Below, piece by piece: positions 9,968 to 21,220 of a stretch of 64,000 bases of DNA. Within the stretch, counting starts at the first letter, position 1. Each line of letters begins with the position of its first letter. The notes beneath the pieces were generated by a model. It was not told the origin of the DNA. It made no database searches and saw only the letters and a program-made list of their open reading frames with translations. Both the position numbers and the translations under genes were made by a program. Origin of the DNA: Cylindrodendrum hubeiense (Eukaryota > Ascomycota > Sordariomycetes > Hypocreales > Nectriaceae); contig JAANBB010000020.1 in the NCBI GenBank assembly GCA_014621425.1, positions 62,001-126,000 of the forward strand, read 5' to 3'.

Positions 9968-11645
9968 ATGCGTCTGGTCTCTCTCAGTGGCCTTACGGCC
10001 TTGACCCTGGCCATGAAGGCTGCGGCCTCGACCTACGACTACATCGTTGTCGGCGGTGGCCCTGCAGGCATCATCACAGCCGAGCGACTTTCCGAGGCCA
10101 ACAAGAAGGTTCTCCTTCTGGAGCGAGGATCCGGCCCTACCGTCGCCACTGGGTCCAACCACACCCTCACCTGGGACGACTCCCTGACCCCGATCGATGT
10201 TCCTGGCTTGTCCTCGGCCGTTGGCGGTCTTGATCTCTGGAACGAGTACATCTGCGACGACACGCCCGGATACTCGGCCTGCGTGCTCGGCGGCGGAGTC
10301 ACTGTCAACTACATGGTCTTCGTCCACCCTGCCGCTCACGACTTCAACGACAAGTGGCCCCGTGGCTGGAAGTGGAAGGATGTGGCTCCTGCTGCTAAGC
10401 GACTGTACAAGCGCAACTCCGGAACTACTCTTCCCTCCGAGGACGGTCAGCGCTACGACCAGGGTCTCTACTCGACCCTGTCTGGCTTCTTCAGCAAGCT
10501 CGGCTGGAAGTCGGTTGACATGATCAAGCAGCCCAACGAGAAGCACGAGGTTTACAGCTACCCCTCGTGGAACATCAAGGACTCTCTGCGTGCCGGACCC
10601 GTCCGAACCTATCTGCCCCTGGCCGAGGAGCGAGACAACTTCACTCTCCGCCTCCAGACCAAGGTTATCCGCCTTGTCCGATCCGGCTCCAAGGTCACCG
10701 GTGTCGAGGTCGAGAACTCGGCCGGCGTCCGAGAGATCATCAAGCTCGCCAAGAGTGGACGTGTTGTTCTCTCTGCCGGTGCGCTGTCGACTCCCCGCGT
10801 TCTCTTTAACTCTGGTATCGGCCCCAAGGCGCAGATCCAGACCGCCAAGAAGACCGGTGTCACTCTCCCTCCCAAGAAGGACTGGATTGAGCTCCCTGTT
10901 GGCAAGAACCTCAAGGATCACCCTATTTTTTCCATTGTTGTCAACACTGGCGAGACTTGGGGCCCTCTTGATACCGCCAGTGTCTTGAACGGTACTTCCA
11001 CCACCAACATCAACCTGTACGAGGACAAGGCCTCTGGCGTCCTCACCCAGGGCCGACACCGCATGATCTACTTCTCGTCCAACGTTGCAAGCGATGGTAT
11101 CACCCGCTACTACCAGGGCTCTTGCGCCGCCTCTGCCCAGGGCGTTGTTACTATTACCCAGTACATGACCCACGGTCTTACCTCCACGGGTGTTTTGGGT
11201 CTTTCCGAGGACGGCAGCACTGTGTTTGAGCAGTCACCTTATCTCCAGACCGCCGGTGATGTTGAGGCTGCCACCTCGTTCATCCAGGGCATGGTCGACA
11301 ACATCACCGATGCTTCCACCGGCTTCAAGCTTCAGACCTACACCAACACCTCCGCCATTCTCGGCTCTCTTACCAGCGGTATTCACTACACCGGTACTGC
11401 TAAGATGGGTACTGATGACGGCCGAAAGGGCGGCTCCTCTGTCGTTGACACCAACGCCAAGGTCTACGGAATGGACAACCTGGTAAGTTTCCTTGTGCGT
11501 AATTCTGAGATCAATATGCTAACATCAAGTCCAGTTCATCTCCGATGCCAGCATCCACCCTGATCTCCCCACTGGTAACAGCCAGACAATTGTCATGGTT
11601 GTTGCCGAGATGGCTGCTGCCAAGATCCTTGCTTACAAGTCGTAA
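9968..11645 (+). CDS. Secreted GMC oxidoreductase, cellobiose-dehydrogenase-like flavodomain (AA3), 541 aa
   Basis: FAD-dependent oxidoreductase expected outside the cell. Exons 9968-11482 and 11535-11645 (intron GTAAGT...CCAG). The chosen Met starts a signal peptide (MRLVSLSGLTALTLAMKAAAS); a longer in-frame start at 9869 would bury it. The Rossmann FAD motif is VVGGGPAGIITAERL, followed by the GMC signature around GGGVTVNYMVFVHP. The C-terminal exon FISDASIHPDLPTGNSQT is the usual GMC end. His473 (GIHYTGTAKMG) and Asn520 (PTGN) fit the His/Asn active-site pair of CDH flavodomains. The CDH haem domain is absent, so the protein is a stand-alone flavodehydrogenase. Codons are strongly biased to C/G third positions, unlike neighbouring genes, suggesting high expression. 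The true sugar substrate is unknown. Confidence 0.9.
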
Positions 11646-11976
11646 AGACCTGCAATTTGTACATACTTTATATAGACTAGCGTCAAGCCTGGCCGACCAG
11701 GAGTGTATATAACTATACTGTGAATATGAATTAAGCTGATAGAGCTAAATGATATTACGTGCAGTGGCTAAAACAAGACCTGTTTCCGTTTTAATAACCA
11801 GGGAACTCCTGCAGGCTGAGAGTGAAACATAGCGGTCGTATTTATGTTTTTGATGAATGTTTTCGAAAGTCCATTTTCTCACGAGTAAAGCACATATATA
11901 GTGACATAAACATAATATTCAGCATGCAGAAAATGTAAGAGGTCGATTTTAATTATATTTCTATCTCTCATGAGTT
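11646..11976. other. Intergenic, convergent 3' ends
   Basis: A 331-base A+T-rich spacer between the convergent GMC and GNAT genes, presumably the two 3' UTRs. Nothing else is visible. Confidence 0.5.
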
Positions 11977-12486
11977 CTAAAAGTTCAACTCCCACTCCTC
12001 CTTCGGCATTCCTCCCCAAGACTCTTGAGGCTCAGTTCGGATAATCTGGAAGCCTGCGTTTTTATACAATCGCCGCGCAGAAACAAGTTGCGTCAGCGTC
12101 CACAATCTAATCCGTTTATATCCCGCTTCCCTCGCAAAATCAATGCATTGTTGGACCAGCTTGGTTCCAAGACCCAACCCACGCGCTTCTCGTTCCACAA
12201 TCAAAAGTCGAATCAATGCCGTGTTTTCAAGCTCCTTGTGCTTTACTAAGGCAACACTGCCAATGAACTTGTCGTCTCTTTCCGCGATCCAGCAGCGCTC
12301 CATGATGGGGTCGTAGGTGTCGAGGAAGTCAGCACTAATTCTGCTGACATCTCTCTCGAAATTGGCTGGCAGCCCGTGATCTTGCGCATAGATCACTCCG
12401 TGCCGATATGTGATGAAGCCCATATCTCCGGGGCGATGAGTCCGGAATATTAGGGCAGTTGGATCGGCATTCTTGCTCTGAACCAT
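11977..12486 (-). CDS. GNAT N-acetyltransferase, 169 aa, bacterial MarR-GNAT-like
   Basis: Acetyl-CoA-dependent N-acetyltransferase, intronless. I start at MVQSKNADPTALIF; an in-frame Met 32 codons upstream gives a low-complexity tail that reads like 5' UTR. The acetyl-CoA pyrophosphate loop is ARGLGLGTKLV (R/Q-x-x-G-x-G), after the IRLLIVE strand. The order THRPGDMGFITYRHGVIYAQ ... RCWIAE ... ARGLGLGTKL ... RLWTLTQLVSARRLYKNAGF follows what I know of the acetyltransferase half of bacterial MarR-GNAT fusion proteins, here without the MarR half. The substrate (small amine or protein N-terminus) is unknown. The lack of introns and family placement make an old bacterial transfer plausible. Confidence 0.88.
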   Translation of the reverse strand: MVQSKNADPTALIFRTHRPGDMGFITYRHGVIYAQDHGLPANFERDVSRISADFLDTYDPIMERCWIAERDDKFIGSVALVKHKELENTALIRLLIVEREARGLGLGTKLVQQCIDFAREAGYKRIRLWTLTQLVSARRLYKNAGFQIIRTEPQESWGGMPKEEWELNF

Positions 12487-14700
12487 TTTAGGCGTGTTTT
12501 GCAATTGGGGGGTTGATGTTATTGGTTTGTTTGTCAATGGATGGGAGTGTAGAAGTTGGTTAAGTGCTGTGGGGTCTGACACTTATGAATAGACATATTA
12601 AGTAATATCGGCGCACCATAATTAATAGTAAAAACTTCCGCGCAAGACTTGCACCGCCATATCTCTGAGAGCCAAAGCCGAAATCCTTCATGTTGACATG
12701 GTGTCAATCACAGGGCGTGAAGCGGGGCAAGATGGCGCTAAGCTTGCATCGAACGCCCAGAATTCCAGAGAGGCACGCCCTGTTCACTGCAAGGGACAGA
12801 TGTGGAGAGCGGAAGAGCCAGTTAAACCCTTGTATTGTGAAACCACCGCCACCTCCTGTGTATTCACAGGGCGTGGTGCGGGGATGTTGGACGAACTCCC
12901 AGCTTCTGCAGGATACCAGTCACTTCGACAGCAGTAGAGTAGCAGCAAGAAGCTGCTCGAGTGCATATGCAGCCAGCAACTCTCATCGTGCAAGTGGAGT
13001 ATTTCCTTTAGCGTTATGCTCCAGCTCCATCAAAAGCTTATTGACGGGCTTGTTTTCGAAACTGGTAATTTCTCACTCTTTGAAAAGCGCTTGATGGATA
13101 TTTTGATAGCTTCTTTGAGAGGGGCTTTTAGTATTTTGAAGTCGACAGGAATTTCTCAAGTAAATCCCCCGGTGGAGAGAAGATCTCGGATAATGAGACA
13201 GCCAGTACGGTAATTGTTGAGGGGTGGCTGGCTACTGCCCGCCCAACAGTCTCAGGGCAGTCAAGGCCTGCAATAGCCCTCTGTGGCTAAACTTTGATAG
13301 CGGTACAGCCACAGTACCTTGAACCTCATCACAGACTTAAATCTACAGAGTACTACAATCTCTGTCATATGTTAACCAAGGCAGCTGAGATCTTTGTATC
13401 TATTTCAATTTATTTGTAGATAAAAGCGTTTTCGAGATCGAAGCTTCCTGAGTTCCAATAAGCACTAACATTCTACGCACAAAGCTGCACCATATCCTGC
13501 AAGATTCAAGCTAATACCGAATTACCTGTCACATGTACTCACTTATCTTTTATTCGGATATAGCTTTGAACTGAGTCTAGTTACAGTCACTACTGTGTGG
13601 ATACATCACGAGCTTCAGTAGTGCCAAGGAATAAACTCTTCACACGGGGGAAGGAATTGGGAGCTGGAGTAGCGGGCATGACAGGCGAAAATGAGTAGTC
13701 ACAGAAACGTCAAGGAAGGATTTGGTTCCTTGATTTATCTGCAGATATCATTTATTCTAATCATGTATTGGGTTCGATAAGTTTTTAAACCTTGCAGAAG
13801 TAGCCCGAATTATAAACTCAGGCTTTTAAGGAGGGCGTACCTAATGTGAGCCTGAGAAGACAAGCAAAAACTCATGAGTATTGATGAGCAATGTGGAACT
13901 AATACTTCTTTGTCTTCAATCGAGATTAAAATGTAGCTAGATTTTAGTCTATACAGCAATCAAAAGCTACGTTAATTGTACACCATCCACTCTATACGAG
14001 CGATATTTTTCTCAGTTTAGACCTATTGTGCAACATTATGGGGTCATCATGAGACGTGCGGGCGTTTCTTAAAGACTTGACCTTGGTCTTTCCGTATCTC
14101 AGCCTTAGGCATTATAATCCAAGGCTCTCAGTCTCGAGACTTCCGGATCGTGACTCCGATCGAGACCCCAGTGGCCCCCGACGGCCGCCTTTCTCTTCAT
14201 CTATAAGATTGATCGACTCGTTGATCATTGTTGGATAAAGAAAAACATGCCGAGTTTATCCATATTTCCCATCACCTGATGCATCACTTGATGCATCACG
14301 TTGCGATATATGGACGATGAGGCACGTTCTACTTTAACCCAAGGACCTCAATGAAGTGCATAGAAGAATGTCGGTGTGAGGGCACTCGCCCCTGTGACCA
14401 GTTAAATCCTCGCTGCATTTTCGAGGGTGAGCCGCATGCCGACCAAGCTGCCTCCCACTTTGAGACTGATAATGCAGGTCGGGGCACCGGAAATGGGAAC
14501 AATGACGTCGATCGTTGTTCCGCAAAGTTGATGCTTGGTTTAGCACGAGTGCCTCTCATCATGAACCGTTGGATTCTACTTGGGCGGGTGATGGTTCGGG
14601 TCGACGACGCAAATATGCATATTTCTAACATCAGGCCTTCAAATGGCAGTACGATTCCCTTTACTATTCATCGACTCTAATCATACATCACATTGATATT
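12487..14700. other. Long gene-poor region
   Basis: About 2.2 kb with no coding frame I can support. It is A+T-rich with many stops in all frames. Two perfect copies of the 10-base palindrome TGATGCATCA lie 12 bases apart at 14277-14286 and 14289-14298. Some stretches (14050-14200, 14350-14680) have higher G+C and short open frames without family resemblance, possibly old coding remnants. Confidence 0.5.
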
Positions 14701-14724
14701 CGTAGGTGGGATCGCCTTCTGGGC

Positions 14725-15399
14725 CTTATCTTAACAATTATCGGCGATTCTTCGGAAATCGCTATTGGGACACTGACCAGCGATAAGAGCCATGTAATGC
14801 GGTTACATAAATCGAATCATGGCCTATACCCAAATAGGCAGATCGTCCCGGGAGCTGATAAGGACATCCAAACTGGGAATAATAACCATTCTGGCGCAAT
14901 GAGCTTCTGCTCGACTGGCACGCCGCCTGATAGTGGCTGGTTAAGCTTAAATTAGAAGGGCCAAACTTGGGGGTTCATGCACAAAGCGTGGGTTGTGAAT
15001 CTTTGTGCTATCACAAGCATTTCGGTCTCCTCGTAATCTGCTCCACCTGGGGGAGAGCTTCCGTGCCAATTGCTCCAATCATTGAAGTGGACATGAAGCT
15101 TCATAATCGTGGAGAGTGACCGAGATGCGGCTAGTCTTCTAGTGACTCTGGGGGACTGGGGAGAATCCCCAAATCTAGCTCGGTTACGCAGTCATAAACG
15201 AGATCTTGACAATGTCTCAGGCAAGATATGCATCTCCGATAAGCAACGCCATTCTACGGCGCAGCCAATCGTCGTGTCTCCCACTAAGATTGAAGCTGGC
15301 ACACTATCGGGCGAGCGGGCTCTTATCGCCTTCTAGCACGATTCCAACAGCATCCCATCTACGCTTGATAAGCGTCTTGGGCAAATAGGAGTGTTATCT
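14725..15399 (+). promoter_or_regulatory. GATA-site cluster upstream of the ammonium transporter (AreA-type)
   Basis: At least seven GATAA-type sites precede the transporter start: 14725-14731 (minus), 14781-14787, 14856-14862, 15237-15243, 15322-15328 (minus), 15366-15372 and 15394-15399 (minus). Most match the HGATAR consensus, which in filamentous fungi is bound by AreA/Nit2 and AreB. The density and the nature of the downstream gene suggest nitrogen-catabolite control. Confidence 0.6.
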
Positions 15400-15579
15400 T
15401 CATCTACCCTGGCTGCCAGCCGCAGCACTCGAAGTCTACGACAGCCCCCGTCTTAAAGCCCCTATCCCCTTCCCCAGATTTCGGTGCACCTTCCTCTCGC
15501 AAATTCTTGGCGGAGTGAGATCGACAAGCCCTTTATTCTGTGCAGGATTTTCTCTTGGCACTGCTGAGGATTCTTCAAT

Positions 15580-17163
15580 ATGTCGGCAGTAAGTGATTGA
15601 GTCTTGGCCTGGAAGCTTTGGTCGCCCTATGTCTCAATGTCCCGCTGACCTTTACCCCGTGATAGCCCGTCTACAATGAGTCCGAGCCTAACGGCGGCAA
15701 TCCCCTCGAGGTGGATGTCAACGCCCAGTACTCAGGCGTTGAGTTCAACTACACATATATCGCCTTCTGTGGATTCATCGTCTATCTTATCATCCCCGGC
15801 CTTGGCCTCCTCTACAGTGGCCTCGCCCGTAGAAAGTCTGCCCTTGCGTTGCTCTTTCAGTCAATCTTGGTCGGCGCCGTCACCACGTTCCAATGGATGT
15901 TTTGGGGATACTCGCTGGCCTACAGCCGTACTGCGGGCCCCTTCATCGGCGACCTCGCCAACTTTGGCATGAAGAATGTCATGTCAGCCCCCTCGATCGG
16001 CAACCCCAACATTCCTGAGATTGTCTTCTGTCTCTACCAACTCCTCTTCTGTGCGTGCACCGTCCAGATTGTTGTGGGAGGTGCCTTTGAGCGTGGCCGA
16101 ATTGTCCCGTCCCTCATCTTTGGCTTCTGGTGGGCTACCCTCGTGTACTGCCCCATTGCTTGCTGGACATGGAACCCGGCCGGATGGCTCTATACTGTGA
16201 GTACCCATCCATGAACGCAACCCGTGCACCATAGTACTCGTGCTAATGTGTTGCTTGTAGCTCCCTTCTCTGGACTTCGCCGGTGGAGGTCCCGTTCATA
16301 TCGCGTCGGGATGGGCTGCCCTTGCTTATGCTCTGGCCCTTGGAAAGCGCAAGAAGACACCCGGTGACAAGGCTCATGGAAAGCCCCACAACATCACTCT
16401 TGTCTTCCTAGGCACCATTCTTATATATTTTGGATGGTTCGGCTTCAACGGCGGTTCGGCTCTCAATGGCAGCGTTCGCGCTATGCTGGCCGCTTTCAAC
16501 ACCAACACGGCCGCCTCGACCGGCGCCATCGGTTGGGTTCTTGTCGACTATATCAAGTACAAGGGTCGCTTCCGTGTTGTTGGTGCATGTGAGGGCGTGA
16601 TTGCCGGACTTGTTGGTATCACTCCTGCTGCTGGATACGTCAGCCCCTGGCTGGCCGCTGTCATCGGCTTCCTCACTGCCGTTGTTTGTGCCCTCTGCGA
16701 TGATGTCAACGAGTGGCTCCACATCGACGAGGGAATGGATGTGTTCAAGCTCCATGGCATCGGAGGCATGACCGGATCGTTCCTTACTGGTATCTTCGCC
16801 ACCAAGTCCATCTCCGCCCTTGATGGCGCCACAATTGCCTCTGGTGGTATTGATGGTGTTGGCATCCAGATTGGCAGACAGTTTGCCGAGATTACTGCCA
16901 TCTCGGCATACTCATTCGTTGTTTCGCTCTGCCTGCTTCTTATCTTGAAGTACATTCCGGGTCTCCATTTGCGTGTCTCTGACGAGGCAGAGGAGCATGG
17001 CTTGGATATGGACCAGTTCTTTGAGGAAAACATTGGTGATTGGGAGGTTTCTGAGGAGCTTCAGAAGCGCCGTGTTCAAAGCGAGACCATTATTGCTGAG
17101 GTCGTTCCAGGCTCCTCGACTAGCAGCAGCCACCGTGGAGTGGATAGCAGCAAGACCGAATAG
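15580..17163 (+). CDS. mepA: Ammonium transporter, Mep2/Amt type, 480 aa
   Basis: High-affinity ammonium channel/transporter of the plasma membrane. Three exons: 15580-15588 (only MSA), 15666-16196 and 16261-17163, with introns GTAAGT...GATAG and GTGAGT...TTGTAG; the tiny first exon is needed to supply the start. Eleven spans are expected, with the signature FGWFGFNGGSALNGSVRAML late in the chain. Both pore histidines of the twin-His motif are present: His193 (GGGPVHIASGW) and His345 (KLHGIGGMTG). In yeast the first is His in Mep2, the ammonium sensor, and Glu in Mep1/3, so this is a Mep2-class protein. The cytosolic C-tail has the conserved DEAEEHGLDMDQFFEE segment. A dense group of GATA sites lies upstream. 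The symbol follows Aspergillus usage and is by homology only. Confidence 0.93.
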
Positions 17164-18476
17164 TGGGCATTGTGTTAGTGCGAGGTGCTCATTTGATTTC
17201 TGTACTAGATTGGTGGATAAGCAGTTCAGTTGATGTCTGTACAAACGGTGAAAGGAAGGAATATAATAGGAACGTAAGAAGCTGATAATATACTTTCTAA
17301 AAGTCTATATCGACAGCATTACATGACCTATTTGATAGAGTTGCTCTAGTAAATAACTGCTTTTGAAGTAGAAGAGTTTGGGTCATTTTCTATCAAGATT
17401 TTGTTGACTGAGGTATGGTTAGATGTGATTCCAATGGGATCTTGAGACGAAACTCAAGGGACTCCGGGTGGCCGGTTTTGCGGCATCCCTGAGCCCCGGC
17501 TCAACTTCAACTCGCCCATCAGGCCCCACTAGAGGCTACCATACCATCGACGACCCGCTTAAGATTACACCGCAAGAAGGCGAAATGATGGTGATAGAAT
17601 GGAAAGAACAACTTCTCGAGACGCCATTTTTTTAGGGTCAGTCGAACGACGAAATCGCAACTGCAGATGCCTTTAGTCATCGGCTGCGACTTCTAAATCT
17701 TCGGGCTGGATGCACGAACCTGCTAAGGAATTATGACATTCGGGCTGAGGGTCTCTACTTCATGACTTCGGATGCGCTAATTTCGAGTGTAGTCCATACT
17801 GACTTAATATCCAATATATTTATTTGAATCCGAAGCTTCAAGCATAGAGTACACGGGGCACACTGACCCGAATGCGGTGCCAAGATATTATCTGCCTCGG
17901 AACGGTGCACACAACCAGGCAGCATACCTCACAGAGTTGATTCATCAATGCTAGAAGACCTATAAGCTAAAGATGCGTTTCTGAGGTCAATCTGATAGAG
18001 TAGGTATAACGCGATGTTTGCACTCACCTTCTCCCGCTGTCTAGCGCCACGTCTACAACCCACAGGGATTAAATATGCAATTCGATGCCAGTGGAAGTCC
18101 ATGTACTTCGATACAGAGCAAAGGGTAAAGGTATCCTTCCTAAGTCTTCCGTTGGTTGTCAAAACCCTTGCCGTTATGCCCCACTCGAACGAGAAAGATG
18201 GAATGACAAAAAAATGATCCTACCAGGCCGAACGAGCGAAAGCCCGGGGTGAACAATCCTTCGCCAATGAGGCAGGGGTTAAAGCATTTCGGCTATTTTC
18301 CGAGCCCCGATAGTCTGCTATGGTCGTTAGGCGACTGCTTCATGATTGGGAGACATTTATGGGGACGGGTTTTCACGTAATGCAAGACCTGTTGGTCGTA
18401 ACCATCAAATCTTGCCACTAAAGCCTTGTCCAACAATTGCCTCCAAAGCACACTACTTGTTTCGCAAGCATCCAAG
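17164..18476. other. Intergenic region with a recombinase-like relic
   Basis: About 1.3 kb between the ammonium transporter and the mitofusin gene. The first 280 bases are A+T-rich 3' UTR. The relic described separately lies near 17528-17830. The remainder, up to the mitofusin start, has no recognisable gene. Confidence 0.5.
17528..17830 (+). pseudogene. Relic resembling the C-terminal part of a DUF3435/FluG-type recombinase
   Basis: A frame starting TRGYHTIDDPLKITPQEGE continues as MMVIEWKEQLLETPFF, meets a TAG at 17633-17635, and goes on in the same frame as DEIATADAFSHRLRLLNLRA, then NYDIRAEGLYFM. The pattern of W(K/R)..LL..P.F, a 'taddaf...lrll...aG' helix and a Y.IR..... segment resembles the C-terminal catalytic part of DUF3435 ('FluG-domain') tyrosine recombinases, abundant as dead copies in fungi and related to Starship captains. 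No N-terminal part is visible. Assigned by pattern from memory, so tentative. Confidence 0.4.
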
Positions 18477-21220
18477 ATGAACCAGGATCAATCCATCGAC
18501 AAGGGCAAGAGTCCTATATCAATCGACAGAGACGAGCTGAGTGACGATGAACCCAAGAAGAATCAGCCATCCAGCAGACCGCAATATATGACTGTTGGAA
18601 GTGGGTCTACATCACTTCACGCGGCGCGTTTTCGGGCCATGCTGGACTCCGGATACGGCGGCAGCACGACAGAAGACGCCGAGCAGATTGCGGCAGCTGC
18701 GGACATGGCAATACAGCCGGGTCTCCCGATACAAGCCAAGTCTATTGAGCAGCTTTGGTATGACCGTCACAGAGCAGCCCTTGGACGATCTGTTGATAGG
18801 GCAATCCACCTCTTGAGGAGCCTACAAGAAATGAACGTCTCTTGGAACATTTATTATCTGCCTCTCGATGGAGCCGAAGCCGACTTATCGGGAGCGTTAA
18901 AGTCGCGCCCTTACCTCCAGCGCACACATTCTACCGTCTTGCCTAGCTCATCAACGATACCTTCAGCTACCTCCCCGCCGATTCGACGATCCGAAACTTC
19001 ATATCAAGAGAATGCCACCGCAGAGTCGAGAAGAATGGGTGAGAAACAAATGGAGAGCGTGCCACGAGAGAGCGTACCACGGCTACTCACCCCACAAGTT
19101 ACACCCCAGCTTGCTGTCCTGAACCTGGACTTGAAAGTGGGCCATCTCCATCAAGCAGAACTTATCCACACACTTGAAAGAAGCTCCGTTGCCACTTTGC
19201 TGGATGACAAGATCCGCTCCGCCGTAGGTCATCTGCAGTCGCTACGGGGGCGCATCGAGGATCTATCGAGCAAGGTTTTGATAACAGGAGATGTCAATGC
19301 TGGGAAATCGACTTTTTGCAATGCCTTGCTCCGACGCAAGATCCTGCCAGAAGATCAGCAACCTTGTACGGCTATCTTTTGCGAAGTTCTCCATGCGATG
19401 GAGAACGAGGGTGTGGAGGAAGTACACGCCGTCCACCTCGAAGCCGCTTACAATCGCCGAGACGAACAAACCTACGACACATATGCCTTTGAGCGCCTGG
19501 AAGACATTGTTTCCGACAATACAAAGTACAAACAGTGCAAGGTCTATGTCGGAGAAACGCAAGGCACCAACCAATCTCTTCTCAACAACGGAGCTGTGCA
19601 GATCACTTTGATTGACGCACCGGGTCTCAATTCCCACACGACCAAAACCACGGCTGTTTTCGTGAGACAAGAGGAAATCGATGTTGTCGTTTTTGTTATT
19701 TCAGCATCAAACCACTTCACCATTTCGGCCCAAGATTTTATTACTACCGCTGCGGCTGAGAAAGCGTACCTATTCATGGTGGTAAATGGATTTGACACCA
19801 TCAAGGACAAGGAGCGATGTGAGAAAATGATCCTCTCGCAAATCCGTGGCCTAAGCCCTCAAACCTTTAAAGAGTCTTCTGAGCTTGTGCATTTTGTGTC
19901 GAGTCACGCCATCCCTACGGAGGACCGCCCGCACGGAGCATCAGGGGATGGCAGTACGTCAGGCGGCAGCAGCGGCGATGATCCTAACGACGATCCCAAA
20001 GGCAGAGGGAAAGACGTGGAGAGCATTCGCAATTTCAAGAGGCTGGAAGAGTCGCTGCGCAACTTTATTCTGGAAAAGAGAGCGCGAACCAAATTGGCCC
20101 CGGCAAAACACTACCTTCTCAACATATTAAACGACATAAATGTACTCGCGACAGTAAATTGCGAAGTCGCCCAGTTGGAGCTTGACAAAGGTATTCAGGC
20201 ACTCGAGGAGCTGGAATCTCAGCTCAAGTCCCGGAAGGAAGCCCAAAATGAAGTCCATAACGAGACCGAGAACGCCATTGACGAGATGTATCAGAACGTC
20301 TACAACCACACACGGTCGACGCTCACGAGGGTCATCACTCACGCCGGCGACAACAGCGACGATCCCAGCGTCCTATATCCGGGCCTTTTTGGCGCGTTCC
20401 GCTACTCCGAGGATCTTAAGCAGGCAATGCTGACACAAATTGCCGCGTCCGTCACCAGCTGCGAGGAGCACGCTCGTGGTAGCGCAGTCAGAGGAGTTAA
20501 CGTGATAAAGCAGCTCGGCCTGTTACATCTAGGTAGTGAATATGAGAACCTAACTTTCCGCCCGGCAGCCATGTTTCGTCGGAAGGAGGATGAGCTGGCC
20601 AGACAGATCAATGTCCCCACATCACTGTTGGACTTTATCGACTGGCCAGTTTTCTTTGGAGGAGAGAACTTCTCTGAAATCGACATGGCCTTGAAGGTTG
20701 CTACGGCCGTCGGAGGAGGTTGGATTGGCTTCAACACATGGATGGACCAGGCCTTCTTGGCTGCGAAATTGTTGGGAAATATCAATCTTCGCCAGGTCGT
20801 CTTCCCCAGCATTGTTGTTACAGGTTGGTCTACACCTACTGCGCAGTCCACAGTCCCGGTTAAACTGATTATACTTCAGGTCTTGCTGCAATTACCTACA
20901 TTGTCTGGAGAATTCCCACTGTTCTTCAGCGTCGCCTTTCGACGAAAGTTGCGTCTGAGCTCGCTGAGATCGATTACGTTCATACAAATGCGACGCGTAT
21001 TTCGGGTAGCGTGCGCAAAGTTCTCCGCATTCCGGCTGACAACATCCGGCTGAGCCTCGACCGCGTAGTGAAGGGCCTGGGAGAGCGCCGGGATGAGAGC
21101 ATGCGCCTCAAGGCTCAGAGCCGTGTTGCACTGACGTACTTCGGCAACCTAGTACAAGAGAGTGTCAAGCAGAAGACTCTGGTGGCGGACCTTGATTTGG
21201 AGGCACCTACACAAGTGTAG
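18477..21220 (+). CDS. fzo1: Mitofusin, outer-membrane dynamin-like GTPase Fzo1, 895 aa
   Basis: Drives fusion of mitochondrial outer membranes. Exons 18477-20823 and 20880-21220, intron GTTGGT...TTCAG. The GTPase domain has the P-loop GDVNAGKST (from residue 271), G3 DAPG (380-383), G4 NGFD where yeast-type proteins have NKxD-like residues, and flanking SSKVLITG and QEEIDVVVFVIS typical of fungal Fzo1. The splice falls in the second membrane span and restores VFPSIVVTGLAAITYIVWRI; without it the frame runs into an unrelated tail. The C-terminal heptad region ends ESVKQKTLVADLDLEAPTQV. The N-terminal 200 residues are low complexity (PSSSTIPSATSPP), as in other fungal orthologues. A segment after G5 contains an Asp/Gly/Ser-rich insertion. 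Probably the single housekeeping copy. Confidence 0.92.

Noticed and set aside
9920..11173. 417-codon minus-strand open frame opposite the GMC oxidoreductase
   Set aside because: It mirrors a gene with G/C-rich third positions; the antisense protein is low-information (VDV/GVR-rich) with no domain, and lacks splice or promoter support.
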